A stretch of 64,000 nucleotides of DNA from JAXGTO01 sp040774885 (lineage in GTDB: Bacteria; Actinomycetota; Coriobacteriia; Coriobacteriales; Eggerthellaceae). Of the stretch, positions 50,928 to 59,725 are shown in pieces. Every line of letters begins with the position of its first letter. Within the stretch, counting starts at the first letter, position 1. Under the pieces are notes generated by a model. It ran no database searches. It was given only the letters and a program-made list of their open reading frames with translations, and was not told the DNA's origin. Both the position numbers and the translations under genes were made by a program. The stretch lies in the NCBI GenBank assembly GCA_040774885.1, contig JAXGTO010000003.1, forward strand, positions 1 through 64,000, written 5' to 3'.

Positions 50928-51485
50928 TTAGGAAAGCGTCAATTCCGGTTCGGCGATGACGTTGCCCTTGAAACGGCAGACGCGATCTCCCGAAGCCCAG
51001 CAATCGACTTCGCGTACATGGTACGGATGTCCTGTATAGGTTTCCAAAATGCCGGAAAGAAAGCCCTCATCGTAGTTGCAAACCACTTCATTTGTGGGAG
51101 GGAGCCCGGAGCAATCGAGGTCTTCGCCAACCGTCAGGGTGAAGGCACCGCTTTCACCGTCGAACGACTCAATGCGCAGGATGCCTATGCGCAGCTCACG
51201 CAGGCTCTTTTGCAGTTCGGCGATGAAGTCGTCGAAATCAGCCGTCAAATCAAGGGCGTTTGCGGCGAATTCATGGCCGGCCAGATAACCCGCCTTGCGG
51301 AACATGTCGTTGGAAACCTCAGGGGAGAATTCATGGCAGAGCACATCGTTCATCGAGTACTCCAACAAACGGTAGACAAGGACTGGCATATCTTCGCCCA
51401 GTTCGCCGCGACCCTCGTGAATGTCTCCCAATTTGTCCCAAGTGAAATCATTGTGCGAACCGTTTTTTGCGAATACGTTTTCCAT
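50928..51485 (-). CDS. V4R-domain sensor protein
   Basis: A 185-residue protein. Residues about 35-175 match the V4R (4-vinyl reductase-like) domain: AGYLAGHEFAANALD, CNYDEGFLSGILETYTGHPYHVREVDCWASGDRVCRF with its cysteines. V4R domains bind small hydrocarbons or haem-like ligands and often control partners. The ATG at 51485 follows AGAGGAAG. It is upstream of the GGDEF gene, so it probably senses a ligand that tunes c-di-GMP (inference). A perfect palindrome lies at its promoter. Confidence 0.78.
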   Translation of the reverse strand: MENVFAKNGSHNDFTWDKLGDIHEGRGELGEDMPVLVYRLLEYSMNDVLCHEFSPEVSNDMFRKAGYLAGHEFAANALDLTADFDDFIAELQKSLRELRIGILRIESFDGESGAFTLTVGEDLDCSGLPPTNEVVCNYDEGFLSGILETYTGHPYHVREVDCWASGDRVCRFKGNVIAEPELTLS

Positions 51486-51514
51486 CGTGCTTCCTCTTTT
51501 CGTTCGCTCGAAGC

Positions 51515-51529
51515 AGCAGTTCAACTGCT
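51515..51529 (-). promoter_or_regulatory. 15-bp perfect palindrome at the V4R-GGDEF promoter
   Basis: AGCAGTT-C-AACTGCT, six bases downstream of a TATAGT -10 on the minus strand and 29 bases before the V4R ATG, so it covers the probable transcription start. It fits a repressor operator. Confidence 0.5.
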
Positions 51530-51752
51530 AGTGCCACTATATCGCACAATACGTTTGAATGATACGGATTTCTGCCGTGCGGGAAGCTTCTTCGCCCTGC
51601 TTTGGATGCAGCGTTGCAGCAGGTGGTGCTTGGTCGTTTGCTGCAGGCTCAAGGCCTTGTCAGGCGCCGCTGTCGTTGGCAAGCTCTTTTGGAAGCATGG
51701 CCCTCGAACCGAAGGCCTATTGGAGATTGGCTAAAAGGTTTGAAAATAGTTC

Positions 51753-51781
51753 TTGCGCGTCACGGGGGTTATCGGTACAAT
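51753..51781 (+). promoter_or_regulatory. Promoter of tRNA-Asp
   Basis: TTGCGC (51753-51758), 17 bases, then TACAAT (51776-51781). Transcription would begin a few bases on, about 15 bases before the tRNA. Confidence 0.7.
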
Positions 51782-51802
51782 AACGTCCGCTGCACGGCAC
51801 AT

Positions 51803-51879
<77 letters not shown>

Positions 51880-51892
51880 TTTGCCCAGCTTG

Positions 51893-51918
51893 CGGGGGTC
51901 CTCGGACCCCCGTTTTTT
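51893..51918 (+). terminator. Rho-independent terminator after tRNA-Asp
   Basis: CGGGGGTCC, a two-base gap, GGACCCCCG and then six T. A strong GC stem plus T run, 14 bases after the tRNA. Confidence 0.92.
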
Positions 51919-52017
51919 ATGTAGTCCAACCCTGTTTCCGAATCGTTAATCTTTGTTTTCCTTGTTAGCGGTACCCTTTCAAGCGTTGAGAATCAGTTTC
52001 ATTCACTAGGTGGACGA

Positions 52018-54156
52018 ATGCGCATCTTCAAGTATCTCAAGAAGGCCAAAGGAGCAGCGCTCCTGATTATCTGCCTTTTGATGGTTCAGGCCGTTTGCGA
52101 CTTGTCGCTTCCCACGCTCACCGGCAACATCGTGAGTATCGGTCTTCAGCAATCGGGCATCGAGGACTGTGCGCCCGAATCTCTTGATTCCCAGACCTAT
52201 GCTCAGCTCGATGCCTTGGCTGGAAATCCTTCCATCATGCAAACTTCCTATTCGCAGGGCGATGATGGCATCTTCCATTTGACGGAATCCGGTAAAAGCG
52301 ATCGCAAGCAACTCGATTCAACGCTTGAAAAGCCCCTGGCGGTTTATTCTCTTGCTTCGCAGTCGGGTCAGGAAGACCTCTCCCAATCTATCGCCGAGCT
52401 CCCTGGATTGGACGCCGATCAGGCTGACGTTTCCCGTCAGCAGATCATGTCCAGCTTGGATGGGATGGATGATTCCCTTGTATCGCAACAGGCCATCGCA
52501 GGAGCGCTTTGCGCATATCAAGCAGCGGGAGTTGACGTCACTACGTTGCAAGTCTCGTATTTGTTGCGCGTTGGAACGCTCATGCTCGGCATAACCTTGG
52601 TGGCGGCGGTCGTGTCGACGCTTATCGGGTATCTGGCCAGCCGAACGGGCGCGAAAGTCGGGCGTGACTTGCGTGCGCGGCTGTTCAGAAAAGTTGTTTC
52701 GTTCAGCGACGCTGAAATCCAAAGTTTCTCTGCGGCATCTCTCATCACGCGCGGTACAAACGACATCACCCAGATACAAAACGTTTGCGTCATGCTCTTG
52801 CGCATGGTGCTCTATGCCCCCATCTTGGCTATCGGCGGCATCATCATGGTCATGATCACGGCGGCTTCGATGAGCTGGGTCATAGGCATAGCGGTGGTGG
52901 CGGTGCTGTGCATCGTCGGATTCCTCATGGTGTTCGCCATGCCGAAATTCCGCATCATGCAACGCCTTATCGATCGGGTGAATCTCGTATCGCGTGAGGT
53001 GCTGACCGGCCTTCCCGTCATTCGCGCCTTCAATCGGCAAGCAACCGAAGAAGCTCGCTTCGACGATGCGAGTCGCGAATTGATGAAGACGCAATTGTTC
53101 ACCAATCGCACCATGACTTTCATGCAGCCGCTCATGATGCTGGTCATGAACGTTACCAGCATCGCCATCGTTTGGGTGGCAAGTCCGTTTATCGATGCGG
53201 GCACCTTGCAGGTTGGCAGCATCATCTCGTTGATGAACTACGCCATGGTCATCATCATGGGCTTTTTGATGCTGTCTATGATATCCATCATGCTTCCTCG
53301 TGCTGACGTTGCCGCCCAGCGCATCAATGAGGTTTTGGATACTCCTTTGAGCATCCACGACGCCCAAGGAGACGATGTTCGCCACATTCCGGGCAACGAT
53401 GCCGTTTCCGTGCGATTCGATTCCGTGGATTTTCGCTATCCCGGTTCCACCGAGCCCGTGCTGCATGATGTCGGTTTCGTGGCAGAAGCGGGAAAGACCA
53501 CGGCCATCATCGGTTCCACCGGCAGCGGCAAGTCGACGGTTCTCAAGTTGATCGAGCGATTCCATGATGTAACCGAAGGATCGATCAGCGTCGATGGTCA
53601 AGATATTCGCCAGATTCCCCAGCATGAGCTTCGCGGTGCCATCGGATATGTTCCGCAGAAAGCCTTTCTATTCAGCGGCACCATAGATGACACCGTTCGT
53701 TTCAAAGGCGATATTTCAGAGGATGAAGCGCTTACCGCCGTCGACGTGGCGCAAGCTTCGGACTTCGTCACTGCGCAGAAAGACGGTATGAACGCGGCTA
53801 TCGCCCAGGGCGGTACCAATGTTTCAGGTGGGCAGCGTCAGCGTCTTGCCATCGCGCGAGCATTGGCTGGGGGAGCGCGGGCCTTCTTGTTCGACGACAG
53901 CTTCAGCGCGCTGGACTATGCCACCGATGCCGCATTGCGCAAAGCACTCTCAGACCAGCTCGGTGCCATTACCGTCATCATCGTGGCGCAACGGGTGTCT
54001 ACCATCCGGCACGCCGACAACATCGTCGTTCTCGATGAGGGTCGCGTTGTGGGACAGGGAACGCACGATGAGCTTCTGCGCGATTGCCCTGCTTATCTCG
54101 AGATCGCCGCATCCCAACTTTCTCCTGAAGAATTGCAGGGAGGTGGCGCGGCATGA
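52018..54156 (+). CDS. Heterodimeric ABC exporter, subunit 1 (degenerate ATP site)
   Basis: A 712-residue half-transporter. Between the first helix (about 14-32) and the next (about 190-210) lies a 140-residue extra segment, acidic and Ser/Gln-rich, expected outside the membrane. The rest of the membrane domain is standard. The ATPase domain has GSTGSGKST (about 499), VSGGQRQR, FLFDDSFSALD with Asp instead of the catalytic Glu, and AQRVSTI with Gln in place of the switch His. These are the marks of the degenerate half in TM287/288, LmrCD or BmrCD. The stop overlaps subunit 2 by 4 bases. A terminator and tRNA separate it from upstream genes. Cargo unknown. Confidence 0.9.
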   Translation: MRIFKYLKKAKGAALLIICLLMVQAVCDLSLPTLTGNIVSIGLQQSGIEDCAPESLDSQTYAQLDALAGNPSIMQTSYSQGDDGIFHLTESGKSDRKQLDSTLEKPLAVYSLASQSGQEDLSQSIAELPGLDADQADVSRQQIMSSLDGMDDSLVSQQAIAGALCAYQAAGVDVTTLQVSYLLRVGTLMLGITLVAAVVSTLIGYLASRTGAKVGRDLRARLFRKVVSFSDAEIQSFSAASLITRGTNDITQIQNVCVMLLRMVLYAPILAIGGIIMVMITAASMSWVIGIAVVAVLCIVGFLMVFAMPKFRIMQRLIDRVNLVSREVLTGLPVIRAFNRQATEEARFDDASRELMKTQLFTNRTMTFMQPLMMLVMNVTSIAIVWVASPFIDAGTLQVGSIISLMNYAMVIIMGFLMLSMISIMLPRADVAAQRINEVLDTPLSIHDAQGDDVRHIPGNDAVSVRFDSVDFRYPGSTEPVLHDVGFVAEAGKTTAIIGSTGSGKSTVLKLIERFHDVTEGSISVDGQDIRQIPQHELRGAIGYVPQKAFLFSGTIDDTVRFKGDISEDEALTAVDVAQASDFVTAQKDGMNAAIAQGGTNVSGGQRQRLAIARALAGGARAFLFDDSFSALDYATDAALRKALSDQLGAITVIIVAQRVSTIRHADNIVVLDEGRVVGQGTHDELLRDCPAYLEIAASQLSPEELQGGGAA

Positions 54157-56024
54157 GCGAAGAAACCCGGGAACCGATGCCGCGCCGCCCTCTTCGCCAA
54201 CATGGTCCTGCGGCGCGGATGATGCCGGGCGAAAAGGCCAAGGACTTCAAGGGAACCATCAAGCGCCTTGCGCGTTTCATGGGCCGCTTCAAATGGCAGC
54301 TCGCCGTCATTTTCATTTTTGCCATCGGGTCGACGATCTTCAACGTCATCGGACCCAAAGTGCTCGGTATGGCAACGACCGAGCTGTACAACGGGGTCAC
54401 GGCAAAAATAGCCGGAACCGGCGGCATGGACTTCAATGCCATCGCCAACATCTTGGCCGTATCGCTTGCCCTCTACCTTTCAAGTGCCATCTGCTCGTTT
54501 GTGCAGGGTTGGCTCATGGCCGGTGTTTCGCAGCGGACCTGCTATCGGCTGCGCGGTGACATTTCCCGCAAAATCGACCGCATGCCCATGGGCTATTTTG
54601 AAAAAACGAGCACAGGCGACACCCTTTCGCGGATAACCAATGACATCGATACGCTGGGTCAGAACCTCAACCAAGGCGTCACCCAGCTGATCACCAGCTC
54701 AGCTACTATAATCGGCGTGCTCGTCATGATGCTTTCCATCAACTGGTTGCTCACGCTCATCACCCTCGTCGTCCTTCCTGTCAGCGCGTTTTTGCTGAGC
54801 CGCGTGGTCAAGCATTCTCAGAAGTATTTCAAGGCCCAGCAGGCCTCTTTGGGGGCAATCAACGGCCAGGTTGAAGAGACGTTCAGCGGGCATGGCGAGG
54901 TTGTTGCGTTCAACCGGCAAGACGAAGTCGTTCGCCGTTTTGGCGAGACGAATGACGCCTTGTATGAAAGCGCATGGAAATCGCAGTTCATCAGCGGTTT
55001 GATGATGCCGTTGATGAACCTTGTTTCCAATTTGGCTTATGTGGCCGTGGCCGTGGTGGGCACCCTTTTGGCTGCTCAGGGCGTTATCGCGCCCGGCGAC
55101 ATCCAAGCGTTCATCCAGTACGTGAAGAACTTCACCCAGCCCATCCAGCAGTTGTCCCAGGTTTCGAACGTCTTTCAGCAGATGGCGGCCGCAGCTGAGC
55201 GCGTGTTCGAGTTCTTGGACGAAGAAGAGATCGTTGAAACGGTGTCGCAGGTGGATGTGGGCACTTTGCATGGCAATGTGTCTTTTGACCATGTGCGTTT
55301 CGGCTACGACCCCGAAAAAACGATCATCCATGATTTCAGCGCCCAGGTTGCCGAAGGGCAGACGGTTGCCTTGGTCGGTCCCACAGGGGCGGGCAAGACC
55401 ACCATGGTCAAATTGCTCATGCGGTTCTACGATGTCGATTCCGGCTGCATCAGCATCGACGGAAACGACATCCGAAGCCTTTCGCGCGATGATCTGCGCT
55501 CCATGATAGCCATGGTTCTCCAAGACACCTGGCTGTTCAAGGGGACCATCCGCGAGAACATACGCTACGGCGACCTATCCGCTACCGATGAGGAAGTCGA
55601 GATGGCAGCCAAGGCAGCCTTCGCCCATCATTTCATTTGCACGCAGCCGGGTGGCTACGACATGGAAATCAATGAAGACGCCAGCAATATCAGCCAAGGC
55701 CAACGTCAGCTGCTCACCATCGCCCGGGCCATTTTGGCTGACCGAAAGATGCTTATCTTGGATGAAGCAACCTCCAGCGTGGATACGCGTACCGAGGAAC
55801 GAATCCAGCAGGCTATGGACAATCTCATGCACGGCCGCACTTCGTTCGTCATCGCCCATCGTCTTTCTACGATTCGCTCGGCTGACCTTATTTTGGTAAT
55901 CAACCAAGGGGATATCGTGGAACAGGGAACCCATCAAGAGCTTTTGTCGCTTGGCGGCTTCTACGCGCAGTTGTATAATTCTCAATTCGCCGAGGACGAC
56001 GTTCCCGACGTTTTGGATAACTGA
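54153..56024 (+). CDS. Heterodimeric ABC exporter, subunit 2 (competent ATP site)
   Basis: A 623-residue half-transporter with an N-terminal basic tail, six helices (about 45-340) and an ATPase domain. Walker A is GPTGAGKTT (about 409), the signature is ISQGQRQL (a deviation from LSGGQ, in line with facing the degenerate site), Walker B is LILDEATSSVD with the catalytic Glu, and the switch His is IAHRLSTI. It pairs with subunit 1 to export drugs, lipids or peptides; cargo cannot be deduced. The ATG overlaps the stop of subunit 1. Confidence 0.92.
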   Translation: MSEETREPMPRRPLRQHGPAARMMPGEKAKDFKGTIKRLARFMGRFKWQLAVIFIFAIGSTIFNVIGPKVLGMATTELYNGVTAKIAGTGGMDFNAIANILAVSLALYLSSAICSFVQGWLMAGVSQRTCYRLRGDISRKIDRMPMGYFEKTSTGDTLSRITNDIDTLGQNLNQGVTQLITSSATIIGVLVMMLSINWLLTLITLVVLPVSAFLLSRVVKHSQKYFKAQQASLGAINGQVEETFSGHGEVVAFNRQDEVVRRFGETNDALYESAWKSQFISGLMMPLMNLVSNLAYVAVAVVGTLLAAQGVIAPGDIQAFIQYVKNFTQPIQQLSQVSNVFQQMAAAAERVFEFLDEEEIVETVSQVDVGTLHGNVSFDHVRFGYDPEKTIIHDFSAQVAEGQTVALVGPTGAGKTTMVKLLMRFYDVDSGCISIDGNDIRSLSRDDLRSMIAMVLQDTWLFKGTIRENIRYGDLSATDEEVEMAAKAAFAHHFICTQPGGYDMEINEDASNISQGQRQLLTIARAILADRKMLILDEATSSVDTRTEERIQQAMDNLMHGRTSFVIAHRLSTIRSADLILVINQGDIVEQGTHQELLSLGGFYAQLYNSQFAEDDVPDVLDN

Positions 56025-56041
56025 ATGGAAGAACACGTCTC

Positions 56042-56728
56042 GTGTCTCAATCTGCACTGAACAAACCGGCCCAAATCGCCGTTTACGATTTTGACGGAAC
56101 CTGCATAGCGGGCAATTCTCCCGTGCTTTTAGTCGGGCATCTCATCCGCCATCGCATGTTGCGTCCCTCTGTTTCGCTTCGCATCGGATTCTGGGCGCTT
56201 GCCTATAAGTTGCGCCTTCCCCAAAACGAGAGCTGGGTTCGCTCCCTCGTCTTTTCTGCATTCGAAGGATGGCCTAAAGAAAAGGTCGATTCTTATCTGA
56301 TGGAGTTCTACGACGATGTCATCGCTTCTCGATGGCGCGATAAGGCAGACGAGAGCATTCGCAAGCATGTTGATGCCGGGCATGTGGTCATGGTCGTTTC
56401 GGCGACATTCGATCCCATTGTTGTGCGCGCCCAAGACGATCATCCATTCCAATACTCCATCTGCACCAAGATGAAAGTGGATTCTCATGGCTGCTATACC
56501 CGGGAAGTCGATGGCTTGCCGGTCGAAGGGGAGGAAAAGCCTGCATCCGTCCGACTGTTCGCAGATGAGCATTTCGGTGCCGGTCAGTGGAATCTTTCCT
56601 GGGCTTATGGCGACCACCATTCCGATCGCTACCTTTTGGAGGCTGCGGATGAGGCTTTTGCGGTAACGCCTGACAAACCTCTCGCCCGTATTGCAGATAA
56701 GCGCGGTTGGAACATTCTGGAGTGGTGA
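56042..56728 (+). CDS. HAD-superfamily phosphatase (HAD-IB, SerB-like)
   Basis: A 228-residue enzyme. AVYDFDGTCIAGNSPVLL is motif I with both Asp; MVVSATFDPIV is motif II with Ser; WAYGDHHSDRYLLEAA is motif IV. The long helical cap at about 25-110 fits HAD-IB (phosphoserine or phospholipid phosphatases). It starts with GTG 17 bases after the exporter stop, so it may be co-transcribed. Substrate unknown. Confidence 0.85.
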   Translation: MSQSALNKPAQIAVYDFDGTCIAGNSPVLLVGHLIRHRMLRPSVSLRIGFWALAYKLRLPQNESWVRSLVFSAFEGWPKEKVDSYLMEFYDDVIASRWRDKADESIRKHVDAGHVVMVVSATFDPIVVRAQDDHPFQYSICTKMKVDSHGCYTREVDGLPVEGEEKPASVRLFADEHFGAGQWNLSWAYGDHHSDRYLLEAADEAFAVTPDKPLARIADKRGWNILEW

Positions 56729-56810
56729 GCATCTGCATGTTCGGCGGTTTGGGCAGTGCGCCCGATGGATGTTTTTTACCAACGTGCAACACAGGGGATG
56801 CACGGTATCG

Positions 56811-56816
56811 TAGAAT
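56811..56816 (+). promoter_or_regulatory. Candidate -10 of the AAA-like/Rrf2/MutY run
   Basis: TAGAAT 52 bases before the ATG. Two GTATCAA direct repeats (13 bases apart) follow it in the leader. No -35 box. Weak evidence. Confidence 0.3.
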
Positions 56817-56868
56817 GTGGTAATAAAGGTATCAAAGCTAGTATCAATGACAGGCGGGAGGTGCTCCG

Positions 56869-58323
56869 ATGTTCGAAGGCAACAAGGACCAAAACGGTCC
56901 CAACAACGAAACCGATCGTTCCGCGGCCGAGTACCTTCGTTTGGCCGACGGCGCCAAAGCGCGCGGTGAAGCCGATTTAGCCGCCCATCTGTATCTCGTC
57001 GCCTACGAAAAAGCTCAGAAGGGCTCTGCCGCCCCCGATGCCATCGCCTCTGAGGCGTTGCGCCGTGCCTGGGAGGTTGCTTGCGAAAGCAAGGAGCGTG
57101 CCCTGGCCGAGTACATCTTCGAAAAACTCGAACCTTCCCTTACCGCTGATGAGGTTTCCGCATGCGCCGAGCGTTTGCAGCGGCTTGCATTGGACAAGCT
57201 CGAGGAATTCGGCTTCGATCGCGATGAAGTTCGAGAAATGGCCGAGATGGTCTCCGAGGACTTCGGCGGTGCGGGGTCGTTCATGTCCGCGCCGCAAAAT
57301 CCCCTGCGTGCGCTCACGCTTGGATCGGCGGGGCACGCGCTGCCCGTTCCTGCGCGCTCGAGCGAGTCTTCTTCCCAGAAGAGCACGGACACGGCTGAAG
57401 CCGAGCCGCAGCAGCGTTTCAGTTTCAAAGACCTTGTGGGATACGATCGTGCCATTGCGCAGATGCATCAGCGCGGTCTCGGCCTTTCCGACGACCCGCG
57501 TTTCGGCGAATTTCTCTCCATGCTCAAGGAGCGTCACGGCATCGACCGCCCGCTTTCCAATGAAACGCTCATCTTCCGTTCGTTTGCTCGCGAAGACGCG
57601 GATCGTTTCATGGCCGGCGTTGTGGGAGAATTGAATCTTCCAACGGTGCGGATGTGCATGGATGAGAATCCGCAAGGATTTCCCGTTCTCTGCGTCATGG
57701 CATCCCCTGATTTCAAAAGCCGCTTGCAGCTCAATCGGGATGGGTTCACTGCTCCCGGCGTGCTGATGCTTGAAGACATTGATTTGTGGGGCTCGCCTTT
57801 GGCAGGCGACGAGGGCGATGCGTATTCGTTTTCTCAGCTTTCCCGCGGTGCCCGTGAGGCTATTGCGCTTATTCGAGGGGCCGTCGACAATCCGGACGTC
57901 ACGGTGGTGGCTTCTTGTTCCGACGATGTGGACCTTGAAGAATTCTTTTATGAGCTGCTCGATCCGACGTGCGAGTTCGTTATCGACGTTCCCGATGAAG
58001 TCGAGCGGGGCGAAGTGTGGAAAGATGCCGCCGAGGCATATCCCAGTTTGCGTTTGCTCGATCGTACCGAGATCGTAAGGATGAGCGCCAACATGTCGCG
58101 CTACGATATTTACCTTGCCGCCCGCGAGGCCGTTGAGCAAGCTTACAAGGAGAGTTTGACCAAACGTGCCTATGTTCCCGTGACGCGGGACAACCTGTTC
58201 GACAAGATTGCGGCTTACCAGCCGCTTGATAGCCCTCAATATCATGAAATCGAAGAGGCGGCGGTTGAGAGCCTTCGCCAGGATCTCGATGATTTCGAGG
58301 GCTCTACAGAAGGGGAATCCTGA
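56869..58323 (+). CDS. Large degenerate AAA+-like protein of unknown function
   Basis: A 484-residue protein. Residues 1-110 are helical and TPR-like (SAAEYLRLADGAKARGEADLAAHLYLVAYEKA). A Ser/Ala/Glu linker follows. From about 185 the layout is that of an AAA+ ATPase: FKDLVGYDRAIAQMHQRGLG, then ETLIFRSFAREDADRFMAGVVGEL where Walker A should be but no GK[ST] is present, then GVLMLEDIDLWGSPL (Walker B-like), VVASCSDDVDLEEFF (sensor 1-like), and a C-terminal helical lid. It probably binds or scaffolds without hydrolysis. GGGAGGTG precedes the ATG. The Rrf2 gene begins 3 bases after its stop. Confidence 0.65.
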   Translation: MFEGNKDQNGPNNETDRSAAEYLRLADGAKARGEADLAAHLYLVAYEKAQKGSAAPDAIASEALRRAWEVACESKERALAEYIFEKLEPSLTADEVSACAERLQRLALDKLEEFGFDRDEVREMAEMVSEDFGGAGSFMSAPQNPLRALTLGSAGHALPVPARSSESSSQKSTDTAEAEPQQRFSFKDLVGYDRAIAQMHQRGLGLSDDPRFGEFLSMLKERHGIDRPLSNETLIFRSFAREDADRFMAGVVGELNLPTVRMCMDENPQGFPVLCVMASPDFKSRLQLNRDGFTAPGVLMLEDIDLWGSPLAGDEGDAYSFSQLSRGAREAIALIRGAVDNPDVTVVASCSDDVDLEEFFYELLDPTCEFVIDVPDEVERGEVWKDAAEAYPSLRLLDRTEIVRMSANMSRYDIYLAAREAVEQAYKESLTKRAYVPVTRDNLFDKIAAYQPLDSPQYHEIEEAAVESLRQDLDDFEGSTEGES

Positions 58324-58325
58324 TC

Positions 58326-58835
58326 ATGGAACTCACTCGACGCTGCGATTATGCTTGCTGTATCCTGAGGGCTGCTTACCGGCATCGCGATTCTTACGTT
58401 TCCATAGCAGAGGTGTCAGAAGAAGAAGACATCCCGTATGCCTTCGCACGCACCATCCAGCACGATCTGGCCACCGCCGGATATCTCAAGACCGTTCGCG
58501 GCGCCCGTGGCGGGTTGGCGCTGGCCATCGACCCTTCCAAGGTCACCGTTCTCGATGTGCTGCGCGTTTTGCAGGGCCCTGTCGCCATTTCGCCTTGCTC
58601 CGTCGATCCTGACTCCTGCTCGAAAAGCGATACTTGCACGTTCAACAAGGTGTGGATCGCCGCTGACAAAGCCCTTAACAACCTGTTTTCCTCTATTACG
58701 CTCGAGGATGCTTTCAAGGGAGACGCCGGCATCGCCAAGGTCGACAGCGCATCTGATGATGCAGAGACCATCGTCAGCCAATCGGTTGAAGAGCTATTGA
58801 GCGGTTCGGCCTGCGCTTGCCCCGAAAAAGAATGA
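58326..58835 (+). CDS. Rrf2-family transcriptional regulator, Fe-S type
   Basis: A 169-residue regulator. MELTRRCDYACCILRAAY and ARTIQHDLATAGYLKTVRGARGGLALA form the Rrf2 winged helix with wing. PCSVDPDSCSKSDTCTF supplies three cysteines (C-x6-C-x5-C), like the [2Fe-2S] ligands of IscR and NsrR. A 50-residue acidic tail ends with CACPEKE, which holds two more cysteines. It may sense iron-sulfur state, oxygen or NO. It is between the AAA-like gene and mutY, whose ATG overlaps its stop. Confidence 0.88.
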   Translation: MELTRRCDYACCILRAAYRHRDSYVSIAEVSEEEDIPYAFARTIQHDLATAGYLKTVRGARGGLALAIDPSKVTVLDVLRVLQGPVAISPCSVDPDSCSKSDTCTFNKVWIAADKALNNLFSSITLEDAFKGDAGIAKVDSASDDAETIVSQSVEELLSGSACACPEKE

Positions 58836-59725
58836 AGCAGCTTGGCTCTCAAGCTTCTGCATCAATGCAACCTTTCGTTTTGAAAGCTTCCGAAAAGGAG
58901 GTTTTCATTTCTTCCGTCCATCATTTGGGGCGGGAGAATCGCCGCGTGCTCCCTTGGCGCTATCTCGATGATCCCTATGCGGTCCTCGTTTCAGAAGTGA
59001 TGCTTCAGCAGACCCAAGTGAAACGGGTATTGGATTATTGGCCGCGGTGGATGTCACTGTTTCCCACCATCGATTCGCTCGCTTCGGCCGCTTCTTCTGA
59101 TGTGTTGGAGGCCTGGCAGGGGCTCGGGTACAACCGTCGTGCTTTAGCCTTGAAGCGTTGTGCCGACATCTGTTCTTCCGATCACGGCGGCGAGCTGCCT
59201 CTGCAATACGAACTTTTGATTGAATTGCCGGGGATCGGTTCGGCTACGGCGGCGGGTGTCAGGGCGTTTGCCGGCGACTTGCCCGGCGTGTACCTCGAGA
59301 CCAATGTGAGGTCGGTGTTTCTGCATAGCTTTTTCAGCCAGCGCAAGTCGCCCGTAGCCGATCGCGAGATCATTCCGCTTATCGAGCAAACTTGCCCTGA
59401 TCGGGATGTTCGCACTTGGTATTACGACCTGCTCGATTATGGGGCTTTCCTTAAAAAGGCGTTTCCCAATCCTTCCAGGAAGTCGGCCGGACATACGCGC
59501 CAGTCGGCATTCGAGGGCAGTCGACGCCAAAAACGCGCCGAATTGGTACGGCTGGTATTGGACGAACCGGGTTCGACCTTCGATCAGCTGCGTTCTGGAT
59601 TGGAGGCGCTTGAAACCGATTCGGGTCGCAATGCACCCGATGTTCGTCTTGTTTCCGAACTCGTGGAAGAATTGGAAGGGGAGGGCTTTTTTTCCTGCGA
59701 CGCCCAGGGATGCTATCGCGCTTGA
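58832..59725 (+). CDS. mutY: MutY-like adenine DNA glycosylase lacking the Fe-S cluster
   Basis: A 297-residue HhH-GPD glycosylase. LPWRYLDDPYAVLVSEVMLQQTQVKRV has the catalytic Glu55 and the MutY-typical PY.V.VSE; LPGIGSATAAGVRAFAG is the helix-hairpin-helix. The position of the catalytic Asp (normally LDGNV) reads YLETNVRSV, so Glu156 replaces Asp. The four Cys of the [4Fe-4S] loop are absent, and the C-terminal NUDIX-like domain is reduced to about 60 residues. MutY removes A opposite 8-oxoG. FeS-less MutY proteins are known in other anaerobes. It overlaps the Rrf2 stop (ATGA) and its stop abuts the pheA stop. Confidence 0.8.
   Translation: MKQLGSQASASMQPFVLKASEKEVFISSVHHLGRENRRVLPWRYLDDPYAVLVSEVMLQQTQVKRVLDYWPRWMSLFPTIDSLASAASSDVLEAWQGLGYNRRALALKRCADICSSDHGGELPLQYELLIELPGIGSATAAGVRAFAGDLPGVYLETNVRSVFLHSFFSQRKSPVADREIIPLIEQTCPDRDVRTWYYDLLDYGAFLKKAFPNPSRKSAGHTRQSAFEGSRRQKRAELVRLVLDEPGSTFDQLRSGLEALETDSGRNAPDVRLVSELVEELEGEGFFSCDAQGCYRA

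Larger units (their letters stand above)
51486..51802. other. Non-coding stretch with V4R promoter, palindrome and tRNA promoter
   Basis: 317 bases lack a convincing gene. The left end holds a TATAGT -10 for the V4R gene (minus strand, 51541-51536) and a palindrome. The centre has a TGCAG-rich stretch without clear structure, and the right end holds the tRNA-Asp promoter. ORFs of 60-115 codons exist here but have no ribosome sites and some read through the tRNA. Confidence 0.55.
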
